22,065 nucleotides of DNA from JBDLID01 sp039715055 (lineage in GTDB: Bacteria; Desulfobacterota; Desulfobulbia; Desulfobulbales; Desulfocapsaceae). Below are positions 15,390 to 22,065 of the stretch, one piece after another (the stretch's first letter is position 1; each line of letters begins with the position of its first letter). The stretch lies in assembly GCA_039715055.1 (NCBI GenBank), contig JBDLID010000046.1, positions 1 through 22,065 on the forward strand, in the 5' to 3' direction. The notes beneath the pieces were generated by a model. The model saw nothing but the letters and a program-made list of their open reading frames with translations. It was not told the origin of the DNA and did no database searches. The translations under genes and the position numbers were made by a program.

Positions 15390-17228
15390 ATGTATAATAA
15401 TCTCCTAATTTTTTTAACTGCGATTTTTTTCTTCAGTATGGTCACCATACCTGAAGAGCCCTCCATGCCTCTCTGGGCGGCAGGTCTTCTGCTGCTTGGT
15501 GTTACCTTTCTTTTTGACCGACTGCTGGCCCGTGCCTATGGCAGCGGTGTCAGAATCCGTGCCGTCAACTATTTTCAGAAAGAGAGAAAGTGGTCGATCA
15601 TTGCCCTTTTCTTTTACGCATTTGTCCTGCTGGCCTGCGATGTAAAGTATTATCTCTCATTTCTCGCCTTTGACGATCAGTTTCCCACACTTCTCAATGT
15701 GGCCGGGCTGACGCTGTTTTTTGGTTACCTCGGGCTGGTCTGGCGTCGGGCGAAGTACAGTTATCAGCTGATTTTTGATCGCCGCCTGTCAACAGCCGAG
15801 TTTGTTATAACCAACATCAAAACCAACCTGCCCATTGTCCTGCCCTGGATCATTCTGTCACTGGGCTATGACCTGCTCCGCACTGTTCCCCTGGACTGGC
15901 TTGAGCAGGGGCTGGACTCCCAGTGGGGCGATCTGGTCTTTTACCTCCTGTTCCTTGTCATTGTACTGATCTTTTTTCCTCCCCTGGTCCGCCGGCTGTG
16001 GGGCTGCACCCCCTTTCCGGAGGGGGAGCTGCGGCAGAGCCTGCTCGATTTTTTTAAAACGCAGGATTTTTCAGCCAGGCTCTACAACTGGCCGTTGTTC
16101 GAGGGCAAGGTGCTTACTGCCGGTGTCATGGGAATCTTTCCGGGACTGCGTTATGTGATGATTACCCCGGCCCTGGCCGAATCCATGACTCTGTCTGAAC
16201 TCGAGGCGGTGATGGCCCATGAAATCGGTCATGTGAAAAGGTACCATATGCTGCTCTACCTTTTGATCATTGCCGGCTTCAGCCTCATTATTGTCTTTGC
16301 CGCTGAGCCATACACCTACTTTCTGCTCTCACGGGATTTTACCTATCGGCTGGCTGACACCTTTTCCCTGTCAATCGACAGCCTGTTCACCGCCTTTGCC
16401 GCCATACCGGTTCTGGTGATCATGCTCCTCTATTTTCGCTATCTGTTCGGCTACTTTATCCGTAACTTCGAGCGCCAGGCAGACCTCCATGTCTTTCCCG
16501 CCCTGGGCAGTTCGGCAGCAATTATCTCCGCCTTTGAAAAGATAGCCATCCTCAGCGGCAACACCCGCGACCAGCCCAGTTGGCACCATTTCGGCATCGG
16601 TGAGCGGGTTGACTATCTGGAAAAATGTGACGAGGATCCGCGCTGGATCAGTTCTCATCATCGCAAGGTGCGCTATAGCCTTATAGGCTTTGGGGCCGCC
16701 CTTGCCCTTCTTCTTGTGCTTCTGCAGGCCATTCCCGTCGAGAGGCTCGAGGAACAGTATGAGTTGAAATACACTGAAGCGGTACTGATGAACAAGGCCC
16801 GCCTGGAGCCTGAAAACCCGCTCTGGCTGCGGTTGGCCGGAGACCTGCTCCAGCACGGCAGGATGGAGGCCCGAGCCCTGAAGATTTACGACCAGGCCCT
16901 GGAGATTGACTCGGCCAATCCAGAGCTGATGAACAATGTTGCCTGGCTGCTGCTGACCGCAGAAGGAAAGAGTCTGAGAGACCCGGTAAGGGCACTCGGC
17001 CTGGCCCGTGACGCTGCGGCCATGAGACCCCACGGTTTCATCCTTGACACCCTGGCCACTGCCTATTGGGCCAATGGTCTGGTCGAGGAGGCAGTGGAGG
17101 TGGAAAAGCAGGCAATATTTGTAGAGCCGGAGCAAAAGGGCTATTATCAACAACAGATTCATCGTTTTCGCTCAATGAGCTACGAGCAGAGTCTTGCGAC
17201 GGAAATAAAAAAGGAGAAGAGAAACTGA
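15390..17228 (+). CDS. Polytopic M48-family metalloprotease with C-terminal TPR region
   Basis: 612 residues. The N-terminal half has several hydrophobic segments (about 4-20, 27-43, 68-88, 100-116, 145-163, 182-200), so the protein is in the inner membrane. The zinc motif HEIGH is at 277-281 in LEAVMAHEIGHVKRYH, and the third ligand Glu361 is in NFERQADLH, the ExxAD motif of M48 (HtpX/Ste24-like). Further membrane segments lie near 285-305, 325-350 and 430-447. The remaining 160 residues form tetratricopeptide-like repeats (LWLRLAGDLLQHGRMEARAL, ALEIDSANPELMNNVAWLLL, DTLATAYWANGLVEEAVEV). It probably degrades misfolded membrane proteins, with the TPRs as adaptor. The start has no clear Shine-Dalgarno site. 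A -10-like TATAAT is at 15304-15309 without a good -35. Its stop lies one base before nfo. Confidence 0.88.
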   Translation: MYNNLLIFLTAIFFFSMVTIPEEPSMPLWAAGLLLLGVTFLFDRLLARAYGSGVRIRAVNYFQKERKWSIIALFFYAFVLLACDVKYYLSFLAFDDQFPTLLNVAGLTLFFGYLGLVWRRAKYSYQLIFDRRLSTAEFVITNIKTNLPIVLPWIILSLGYDLLRTVPLDWLEQGLDSQWGDLVFYLLFLVIVLIFFPPLVRRLWGCTPFPEGELRQSLLDFFKTQDFSARLYNWPLFEGKVLTAGVMGIFPGLRYVMITPALAESMTLSELEAVMAHEIGHVKRYHMLLYLLIIAGFSLIIVFAAEPYTYFLLSRDFTYRLADTFSLSIDSLFTAFAAIPVLVIMLLYFRYLFGYFIRNFERQADLHVFPALGSSAAIISAFEKIAILSGNTRDQPSWHHFGIGERVDYLEKCDEDPRWISSHHRKVRYSLIGFGAALALLLVLLQAIPVERLEEQYELKYTEAVLMNKARLEPENPLWLRLAGDLLQHGRMEARALKIYDQALEIDSANPELMNNVAWLLLTAEGKSLRDPVRALGLARDAAAMRPHGFILDTLATAYWANGLVEEAVEVEKQAIFVEPEQKGYYQQQIHRFRSMSYEQSLATEIKKEKRN

Positions 17229-17229
17229 G

Positions 17230-18084
17230 ATGGCTTTACTTGGAGCCCATGAGTCGGTATCCGGCGGACTGCATCTGGCCTTTGAGCGGATTGAGGCGGT
17301 AGGCGGCGAGGCGCTGCAGATTTTCACCCGCAATCAGCGCCAGTGGAATCCGAAACCTTTGAGCAGCGAGGAGATTGCCCAGTTTGCAGGTGGTTGGGAA
17401 AAGTGTCCTGCCATGCCTATTGTTTCCCATGGTTCATACCTGGTTAACCTTGGAAGCCCAAAGGAAGAGGTACGGCATAAATCTGTTGAGGCCCTCAAAG
17501 AGGAGCTTCGTCGCTGCGCAGCCCTGAACATTCCCCAGATCGTGATGCACCCCGGTTCGCACGGCGGCGATGGTGTGGAGGTCGGCCTTGAGCGTGTGGT
17601 CAAAGGCCTTGATCAATGTTTCCAGGATGTGGAAAATGATGTGAAGGTGCTTCTCGAGACCACTGCCGGGCAGGGAAACGGGCTGGGCAGTCGTTTTGAT
17701 GAGCTTGGCTGGATCATCGACCGGTCTCAGTTCCCGGATCGTCTGGCAGTCTGCCTGGATACCTGCCATGTCTTTGCCGCCGGCTATGATATTTCTGACC
17801 GGAAAGGCTACGAGGCGACCATGATTGAATTTGAGGAAAAGGTCGGCATCGATCGGCTTGCTTTTTTTCACCTCAATGATTCGAAGAAGGAACTGGCCAG
17901 CCGGGTGGATCGCCACGAACACATCGGAAAAGGCTGCATCGGCCTTGAGGGCTTTCGCCTCTTGCTTAATGATTCACGTTTTGAAAAACATGGAATGACC
18001 CTGGAGACCCCAAAGGGAAAAGATCTTCAGGAGGACCGCGACAATCTGCAGGTACTCAGGTCACTTATCGGAAACAAAGGGTAG
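17230..18084 (+). CDS. nfo: Endonuclease IV (AP endonuclease family 2)
   Basis: 284 residues, ATG 17230 with AGGAG in the 3' end of the preceding gene. The TIM-barrel zinc motifs are in order: LLGAHESVSGGL at the start, SHGSYLVNLGSP (His67), IVMHPGSHGGDG, LLETTAGQGNGLGS, CLDTCHVFAAGYDI, FFHLNDSKKELASRVDRHEHIGKG (read in two parts: HLNDS, then DRHEHIG) and LETPKG at the end. These supply the His, Glu and Asp ligands of the three-zinc site. The enzyme cuts DNA 5' of abasic sites in base excision repair and also trims blocked 3' ends. It lies 1 base after the M48 gene and 9 bases before the PilB/GspE gene, so all three share a transcript, although no functional link is evident. Confidence 0.96.
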   Translation: MALLGAHESVSGGLHLAFERIEAVGGEALQIFTRNQRQWNPKPLSSEEIAQFAGGWEKCPAMPIVSHGSYLVNLGSPKEEVRHKSVEALKEELRRCAALNIPQIVMHPGSHGGDGVEVGLERVVKGLDQCFQDVENDVKVLLETTAGQGNGLGSRFDELGWIIDRSQFPDRLAVCLDTCHVFAAGYDISDRKGYEATMIEFEEKVGIDRLAFFHLNDSKKELASRVDRHEHIGKGCIGLEGFRLLLNDSRFEKHGMTLETPKGKDLQEDRDNLQVLRSLIGNKG

Positions 18085-18093
18085 GAAGCAGGA

Positions 18094-19899
18094 ATGGAAA
18101 AACCGAAATTACTCAACAGCGACAAGTTGCTCGATATTCTGGTCAAGCATAAATTGATGACCGCCAAGCAGCGCCAGTTTGTGACCCTTGAAAAGGGTAA
18201 GCAGCGGCAAAAGCTGCTCAAACGTTTCGGCGCCGGCAAGGGCGTGGACAAGAGCTTCCCCGATTTTATCGACATCATTGTGTCGTTTAAATTTAAAACA
18301 CCAAACGGCACCCTTCTTGATGAGGATTCGATCATGAAGGCGGTGAGCCGGGAGTGTCAACTGCCCTTTAAAAAGCTTGACCCCCTGGCCCTTGACATCA
18401 ACATTGTCACAAAAACCATTTCCCGCAACTTTGCCATCGGCCACCTCATTGTTCCCTTCAGCGAGCAGGAAGGTATCCTGAAGGTGGCGGTATACCACCC
18501 GGATTGTAAAACAGCGCTGGCCGACATTGAGCTGGCCAACCAGACCAAGGTCAAACCCTACCTGTCGACAAAGTCTGATATTGTCAAGATCCTCTCCGAA
18601 TTTTTCGGTTTTCAGAAGTCGATCAGTGCTGCCGAAACCCAGTTCAGTGGCGGCGGGATCTCTGGATCGGTTGATATCGGCAACCTGGAACAGTTCGTCA
18701 AGATTTCCTCATCCAAGGAGATATCGTCTTCAGACCAGCATATCAAGTCGGCGGTCAATCATCTCTTCACCTATGCCCTGGATCAGAACGCCTCTGATAT
18801 TCATATCGAACCTAAACGGGAAACCTGCATGGTGCGATTTCGTATCGACGGGGCACTGCACACGATCTACAACCTGCCCAAGGCGGTCCATTCGGCCATG
18901 GTTGCCCGGGTTAAATTTCTGGCGCGATTTGATATCGCGGAAAAGAGGCGTCCCCAGGACGGTCGGATCAAGATCAGCGTCAGTGACGAGAAAGAGGCTG
19001 AGGTCAGGGTCTCCACCGTGCCGGTTGCCTTTGGCGAGAAAGTGGTCATGCGTATTCTTGACCCGGACATCATCTTTCAAGACCTTGATCACCTCGGGTT
19101 TTCCCGGCGCGACAAACAGGTTTACAATTCCTTTTCAACAGCGCCCCATGGTATTGTTCTCGTCACCGGCCCCACCGGCAGCGGTAAGTCGACCACCCTC
19201 TATTCCACCCTGAAAAAGATAGCCACCCCGGAGAACAATATCGTCACTGTCGAAGATCCGGTGGAGATGGTCCATGAAGAGTTCAACCAGATTGCGGTCC
19301 AGCCCCTGATCGATATCACCTTTTCCAGTATCTTACGAAACATCCTCCGCCAGGATCCTGACATTCTCATGATCGGTGAGATCCGTGATTATGAGACCGC
19401 TGCCCATGCGGTTCAGGCAGCAATGACAGGGCATCTCGTTTTTTCCACCCTCCACACCAACGATGCCATTTCTTCCATTATCAGGCTTCGTGATCTTGGC
19501 CTTGATTCTTTTCTCATCAGCTCAACCCTGCTTGGTGCGCTTGCCCAGCGACTGGTGCGCACCATCTGCCCCCACTGCGTGGAGAGTTTTGAGATTACCA
19601 GTCAGGAATTGATCAAACTCGGTTTTCCAACGGCCGACGAGGGAACCATTACCCTTAAACGGGGTAAGGGCTGCCGAAAATGCCGTAAAACCGGCTACAA
19701 GGGCCGTTGCGGTATCTTCGAGATCTTTCCGCTGTCCGACAAGCTCAAGCAGATGATCAGTGCGGGTGCCGATGTCTCTGAAATGCGTAACCTTGCCATT
19801 CGTGAAGGAATGACTACCTTACGAGAGGATGCCTGGCAGAAGGTCAAGGCCGGAGTCACCACCTACCAGGAGGCCATGCGTGTCACCGCTGAGTTTTAG
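18094..19899 (+). CDS. PilB/GspE-type secretion or pilus assembly ATPase
   Basis: 601 residues, ATG 18094. The N-terminal domain (about 1-170) is of the T2SSE_N/MshEN type (CQLPFKKLDPLALD, VKPYLSTKSDI). The ATPase part begins with the Asp-box region ASDIHIEPKRE and AEKRRPQDGRI, then Walker A GPTGSGKST at 359-367, VEDPVE (Asp box), LRQDPDILMIGEIRD (Walker B), STLHTND (His box) and a C4 zinc site with Cys492, Cys495, Cys527 and Cys530 (ICPHC, GCRKC). This is the hexameric motor that drives type IV pilus extension or type II secretion; the zinc site belongs to the PilB/GspE branch, not PilT. No pilin, PilC or secretin gene is nearby, so the partner machine must be encoded elsewhere and the choice between pilus and secretion stays open. 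Confidence 0.93.
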   Translation: MEKPKLLNSDKLLDILVKHKLMTAKQRQFVTLEKGKQRQKLLKRFGAGKGVDKSFPDFIDIIVSFKFKTPNGTLLDEDSIMKAVSRECQLPFKKLDPLALDINIVTKTISRNFAIGHLIVPFSEQEGILKVAVYHPDCKTALADIELANQTKVKPYLSTKSDIVKILSEFFGFQKSISAAETQFSGGGISGSVDIGNLEQFVKISSSKEISSSDQHIKSAVNHLFTYALDQNASDIHIEPKRETCMVRFRIDGALHTIYNLPKAVHSAMVARVKFLARFDIAEKRRPQDGRIKISVSDEKEAEVRVSTVPVAFGEKVVMRILDPDIIFQDLDHLGFSRRDKQVYNSFSTAPHGIVLVTGPTGSGKSTTLYSTLKKIATPENNIVTVEDPVEMVHEEFNQIAVQPLIDITFSSILRNILRQDPDILMIGEIRDYETAAHAVQAAMTGHLVFSTLHTNDAISSIIRLRDLGLDSFLISSTLLGALAQRLVRTICPHCVESFEITSQELIKLGFPTADEGTITLKRGKGCRKCRKTGYKGRCGIFEIFPLSDKLKQMISAGADVSEMRNLAIREGMTTLREDAWQKVKAGVTTYQEAMRVTAEF

Positions 19900-19947
19900 C
19901 AGGTGGTGTGAAAGTTCTCCAATCGAAGATAGAACAGGTTGTAACCA

Positions 19948-20403
19948 GTGAAGATTGTTTGCCGAAATAAAAAAGCCTTCCATGACTATCATATTGAGTC
20001 GACCATGGAGGCGGGGATGGTGCTTTCCGGGCCGGAGGTGAAATCGCTGCGGGCAGGCAAGGCCAACCTCAAGGATGGCTATGCACAGGTTGATGATAAG
20101 GGGGAACTCTACCTTTATAACGTTCATATTTCGTCATACTCCTTTGCCACCCACAACCCCAACGCACCAATGCGGGTGCGCAAACTGCTCCTTCACAAAC
20201 GGGAGCTGAAGAAATTAATCGGCAAATTAAAAGAAAAGGGCCTTGCCCTGATCCCATTAAAGATTTATTTTATATCTAATGGACGGGCAAAAGTTGAACT
20301 GGGCCTGGCCAAAGGAAAGAAACAGTACGATAAACGCGCAGCGCTCAAGCAACGCCAGAGTGATCGCGATTTGCAAAGAGTGATGCGAAGAAATGAGCTG
20401 TAA
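19948..20403 (+). CDS. smpB: SsrA-binding protein SmpB
   Basis: 151 residues from GTG 19948, with AGGTTG upstream. It starts KIVCRNKKAFHDYHIESTMEAGM and carries the diagnostic LSGPEVKSLRAGKANLKDGYA, then KLLLHKREL and IPLKIYFISNGRAKVELGLAKGKK (read as IPLKIYF and KVELGLAKGKK), with a basic C-terminal tail DKRAALKQRQSDRDLQRVM that inserts in the mRNA channel. SmpB binds the tRNA-like part of tmRNA and brings it to stalled ribosomes. The ssrA gene begins 30 bases after its stop, so both parts of trans-translation are adjacent. The 48-base gap after the ATPase gene allows co-transcription with it. Confidence 0.97.
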   Translation: MKIVCRNKKAFHDYHIESTMEAGMVLSGPEVKSLRAGKANLKDGYAQVDDKGELYLYNVHISSYSFATHNPNAPMRVRKLLLHKRELKKLIGKLKEKGLALIPLKIYFISNGRAKVELGLAKGKKQYDKRAALKQRQSDRDLQRVMRRNEL

Positions 20404-20432
20404 GATTCTACAGTTAATATTAATTCTATTAT

Positions 20433-20793
20433 GGGGGCGAAACGGATTCGACAGGGATGTGTAAGCTTTACGTTGCATGCCGAGCTTCTGTCTGCTCGTT
20501 AAACTGATGGAACACTATTATAATCGCCGACGATTATAACTACGCACTGGCAGCTTAAGACTGCTGTGCCGTTCCCCCGGTCTTCGCCCGTAAGACCGGA
20601 CCGGAGCGCCGACTCAACGGGCTGGTTCTTTCACAGTGTCTGTCTGTAAAAGAATGAGACTTTAGCAGGCTAGCGTCAGTGTACTCTGGTTCCGGCGGGG
20701 CCCCTGACGCGAATCTTAAAGCCCGGAACTAAGCATGTAGATACGAGAGGGGAGCATTTTTGGACGCGGGTTCGACTCCCGCCGCCTCCACCA
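20433..20793 (+). ncRNA. ssrA: tmRNA (SsrA), one-piece type, tag ADDYNYALAA
   Basis: 5' end GGGGGCGAAACGGATTCGACAGGG and 3' end GGGTTCGACTCCCGCCGCCTCCACCA (seen as GGGTTCGACTCCC, then CGCCTCC and ACCA) are the conserved tRNA-like halves. GGGGGCG (20433-20439) pairs with CGCCTCC (20783-20789) and CCA is encoded. The tag frame starts at the resume codon GCC 20526 and reads A-D-D-Y-N-Y-A-L-A-A, stopping at TAA 20556-20558; the ALAA end is the ClpXP degradation signal. GC-rich pseudoknot stems follow (CCGGTCTTCGCCCGTAAGACCGG and others). It rescues ribosomes on broken mRNAs and marks the products for proteolysis. Confidence 0.97.
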
Positions 20794-20832
20794 TTTCATT
20801 TGATATTATTACGTTTTTTAAGAGATCGTCGT

Positions 20833-20867
20833 CACTGGCACATTAGCAGAGTCGACACTGGTACATT
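20833..20867 (+). repeat. Imperfect 12-base direct repeat downstream of ssrA
   Basis: CACTGGCACATT (20833-20844) and CACTGGTACATT (20856-20867) differ at one base and are 23 bases apart, about two helical turns. They lie in non-coding DNA 40 bases past the tmRNA. Confidence 0.6.
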
Positions 20868-20874
20868 GCTTGTT

Positions 20875-20910
20875 CATCGGTCGGTTGTAAAACACAGGAA
20901 CCGACCGATG
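20875..20910. repeat. Perfect 12-bp inverted repeat downstream of ssrA
   Basis: CATCGGTCGGTT (20875-20886) with AACCGACCGATG (20899-20910), 12-base loop. No T-tract on either side. The 20794-21164 stretch otherwise has no gene that I can support. A 74-residue frame across it (20800-21024) looks like chance. Confidence 0.7.
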
Positions 20911-21164
20911 CAACAGCCTTCCATTTACATCAGACAGCATCAACTGTACCGGGTAGTTCACAGTAGTACTGATGCATTTACGTCCCCCTTCTTTTTCCTA
21001 CCTGAAACCAAACGAAGTTTATAGACTGACCGGTGCTGTTTCCCACTTATCGACACTCTTATTTTTGACAGGACATTCCTAATATCGACTGCCAAAGGAT
21101 ACGCCTGCTCGCTAAAATACTGGTTGCGAGTCAAAACTCAGGGGAGGTAGGCGCAATACACACC

Positions 21165-21355
21165 ATGAAAAAATTATTCAACTTCGTAATGAAAACCGTA
21201 TTCGCCATATTACCTCTCATTCTTGCACTGGTAGCAGCAACAACATTTAACATGCTACTCAGAAACTGGACTTCACCGCAATACAACACCCCGTAGCCGA
21301 TGTGTTCGGTTTGTTTATACTGGGAGTTTTCATTATCTATAAAATTCGCAAGTAA
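21165..21355 (+). pseudogene. Small two-helix membrane protein gene, apparently frameshifted
   Basis: ATG 21165 opens a 43-residue frame ending at TAG 21294-21296: MKKLFNFVMKTVFAILPLIL followed by ALVAATTFNMLLRN, one membrane helix, then an unremarkable tail (WTSPQYNTP). In the -1 frame the sequence from about 21263 reads KLDFTAIQHPVADVFGLFIL then GVFIIYKIRK to TAA 21353-21355, which is a second membrane helix with a positively charged end. Joining the two at AGAAACTGG (about 21261-21269) gives a coherent protein of about 62 residues. A single lost A would explain it. There is no standard -1 slippery heptamer. GGGGAGG lies 18 bases or more before the ATG, too far for a normal ribosome site. 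It could be a pseudogene, a sequencing error, or, less likely, recoding. Family not recognised. Confidence 0.55.
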
Positions 21356-21401
21356 TCACACCCTGCTCCACTTCTTTCCAAAAGGCATCTGAGTTATTTC
21401 A

Positions 21402-21440
21402 CTGGGCAGGTTGTCAATCAGCCTTTAAAACCTTGCCCAG
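21402..21440. repeat. Inverted repeat between the small membrane gene and usp
   Basis: CTGGGCAGGTT pairs with AACCTTGCCCAG (one bulged base), loop of about 16. No T-run follows, so at best a weak terminator. The rest of 21356-21607 is AT-rich and holds only the usp promoter. Confidence 0.45.
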
Positions 21441-21508
21441 CTTGAAGACTAAACCAATAGGAAATTAATTTTTCAAAGATCACTCTAATAACTTACCTCC
21501 TTGAGTTC

Positions 21509-21537
21509 TTGATATTTATGATTATTATTAGTATTAT
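21509..21537 (+). promoter_or_regulatory. sigma-70 promoter of the universal stress protein gene
   Basis: TTGATA (21509-21514, 5 of 6), 17-base spacer, TATTAT (21532-21537, 5 of 6), 70 bases before the ATG at 21608. It is one of the best-scoring promoters by eye in the window, although the AT-rich setting raises the chance of coincidence. Confidence 0.6.
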
Positions 21538-21607
21538 TGCAATAAGATACAGACACGTTTTGATTTATTAACGAGCTGACAAGGCTCACTGCACAGAGAG
21601 AAAGAGT

Positions 21608-22065
21608 ATGCTGCCAAAAATCAACAAAATACTGTATGCCACAGACTTGTCTGAAGGTGCAAAAAATGCTTTTTTCTGGGCCATGAGCCTTGCTGAGAAG
21701 TATGATGCAGGCATCTCTGTCATCCATATTATGCCGGATTTGATTGAGGAAATGTCCGGTTTCCGCGTTCTTGATCTGACTGCTCATTTTGGTGCTGAGC
21801 AACTTGCCAAATTTAAAAAAGAAGGGCGAAATGAAGTGATGAAATCCGTAAAAGAGCGAATTGAAAGTGTATACGGAGAAATAGCAGAGGACATTCCAAG
21901 CTGCCGGGTTGATTTTCGCCATATTATTATCAAAACTGGACACCCAGTACAGGAGATTGTCGCCACTGCCGATAATGACAATTATGATATAGTCATTATG
22001 GGAACACATGGACATGGCCTGATTGATGGTTTACTTCTTGGTTCTGTCGCCCGGGGCGTTGTCCA
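21608..22065 (+). CDS. Universal stress protein (UspA family), 3' end outside window
   Basis: ATG 21608 with a purine-rich GAGAGAAAGAG run directly before it. 152 codons are visible and the frame is open to the right edge, so it is incomplete. The fold is recognisable: KINKILYATDLSEGAKNAFF as first strand and helix, AGISVIHIMPDL as second strand, a charged helical middle with EEMSGFRV and KKEGRNEVMKSVKERIESV, then IIIKTGHPVQEIVATADNDN and YDIVIMGTHGHGLIDGLLLGSVARGVV. The last part contains the Gly-rich ATP-binding loop (GTHGHG...GSVARGVV), so it belongs to the ATP-binding UspA type. Cytosolic; usually induced under stress or energy limitation. Confidence 0.92.
   Translation, partial: MLPKINKILYATDLSEGAKNAFFWAMSLAEKYDAGISVIHIMPDLIEEMSGFRVLDLTAHFGAEQLAKFKKEGRNEVMKSVKERIESVYGEIAEDIPSCRVDFRHIIIKTGHPVQEIVATADNDNYDIVIMGTHGHGLIDGLLLGSVARGVV

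Noticed and set aside
16371..17162. 263-residue open frame on the minus strand
   Set aside because: Shadow of the M48-TPR gene; the plus strand carries clear HExxH and TPR sequence.
20800..21024. 74-residue open frame after ssrA
   Set aside because: Starts just past the tmRNA, has no ribosome site, runs across the direct and inverted repeats and has an unlikely composition.
21485..22015. 176-residue open frame on the minus strand
   Set aside because: Covers the usp gene in antisense; the plus frame has the UspA ATP loop and a good promoter.

Overview
The window reads as chromosomal, mostly housekeeping DNA from a Gram-negative anaerobe. The best guess is a sulfate-reducer-like member of the Desulfobacterota (Desulfobulbales type). 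The pointers are: an outer-membrane BamA end (so a diderm), a selenocysteine-containing SelD, a one-cluster ferredoxin of the Desulfovibrio type, a fused IspDF, a class A RNase P RNA, and a moderately GC-rich base composition. The lineage is inferred from gene content, not from a search.

Layout, left to right. The C-terminal barrel of BamA runs in from the left edge and ends at a strong terminator. Next come mfd (transcription-repair coupling factor), then a YrfG-like HAD nucleotidase with a long inverted repeat in its leader and a 47-residue unknown small ORF directly behind it. An HD-domain protein (- strand) and a REC-GGDEF diguanylate cyclase (+ strand) diverge from a 330-base intergenic region. 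The cyclase converges on a minus-strand purF-ferredoxin pair. purF and selD diverge from a region that holds a terminator-like hairpin, lying in the purF leader. selD has an in-frame UGA at codon 12, followed by a candidate SECIS hairpin, so the intact gene starts at 9332.

A long minus-strand block follows, in transcription order: tRNA(CAT), nif3-like gene, C4 zinc-ribbon coiled-coil protein, rnpB, ispDF, M20 peptidase. nif3 and the zinc-ribbon gene overlap in a TTGA stop/start. rnpB has its own promoter and terminator tract.

On the plus strand a polytopic M48 metalloprotease-TPR fusion, nfo (endonuclease IV) and a PilB/GspE ATPase are closely spaced. They are followed by smpB and ssrA (tmRNA), the two partners of trans-translation, side by side. 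The last 1.3 kb is different: AT-richer, gene-poor, with repeats and inverted repeats. It holds a small two-helix membrane protein gene that looks frameshifted, then a universal stress protein gene with a good promoter that runs off the right end.

No CRISPR array, intact insertion sequence, prophage or defence cluster is visible. The most interesting items are the selenoprotein SelD and its hairpin, the hairpin in the purF leader, the inverted repeat before yrfG, the frameshifted small membrane gene, and the repeat-bearing stretch after ssrA.
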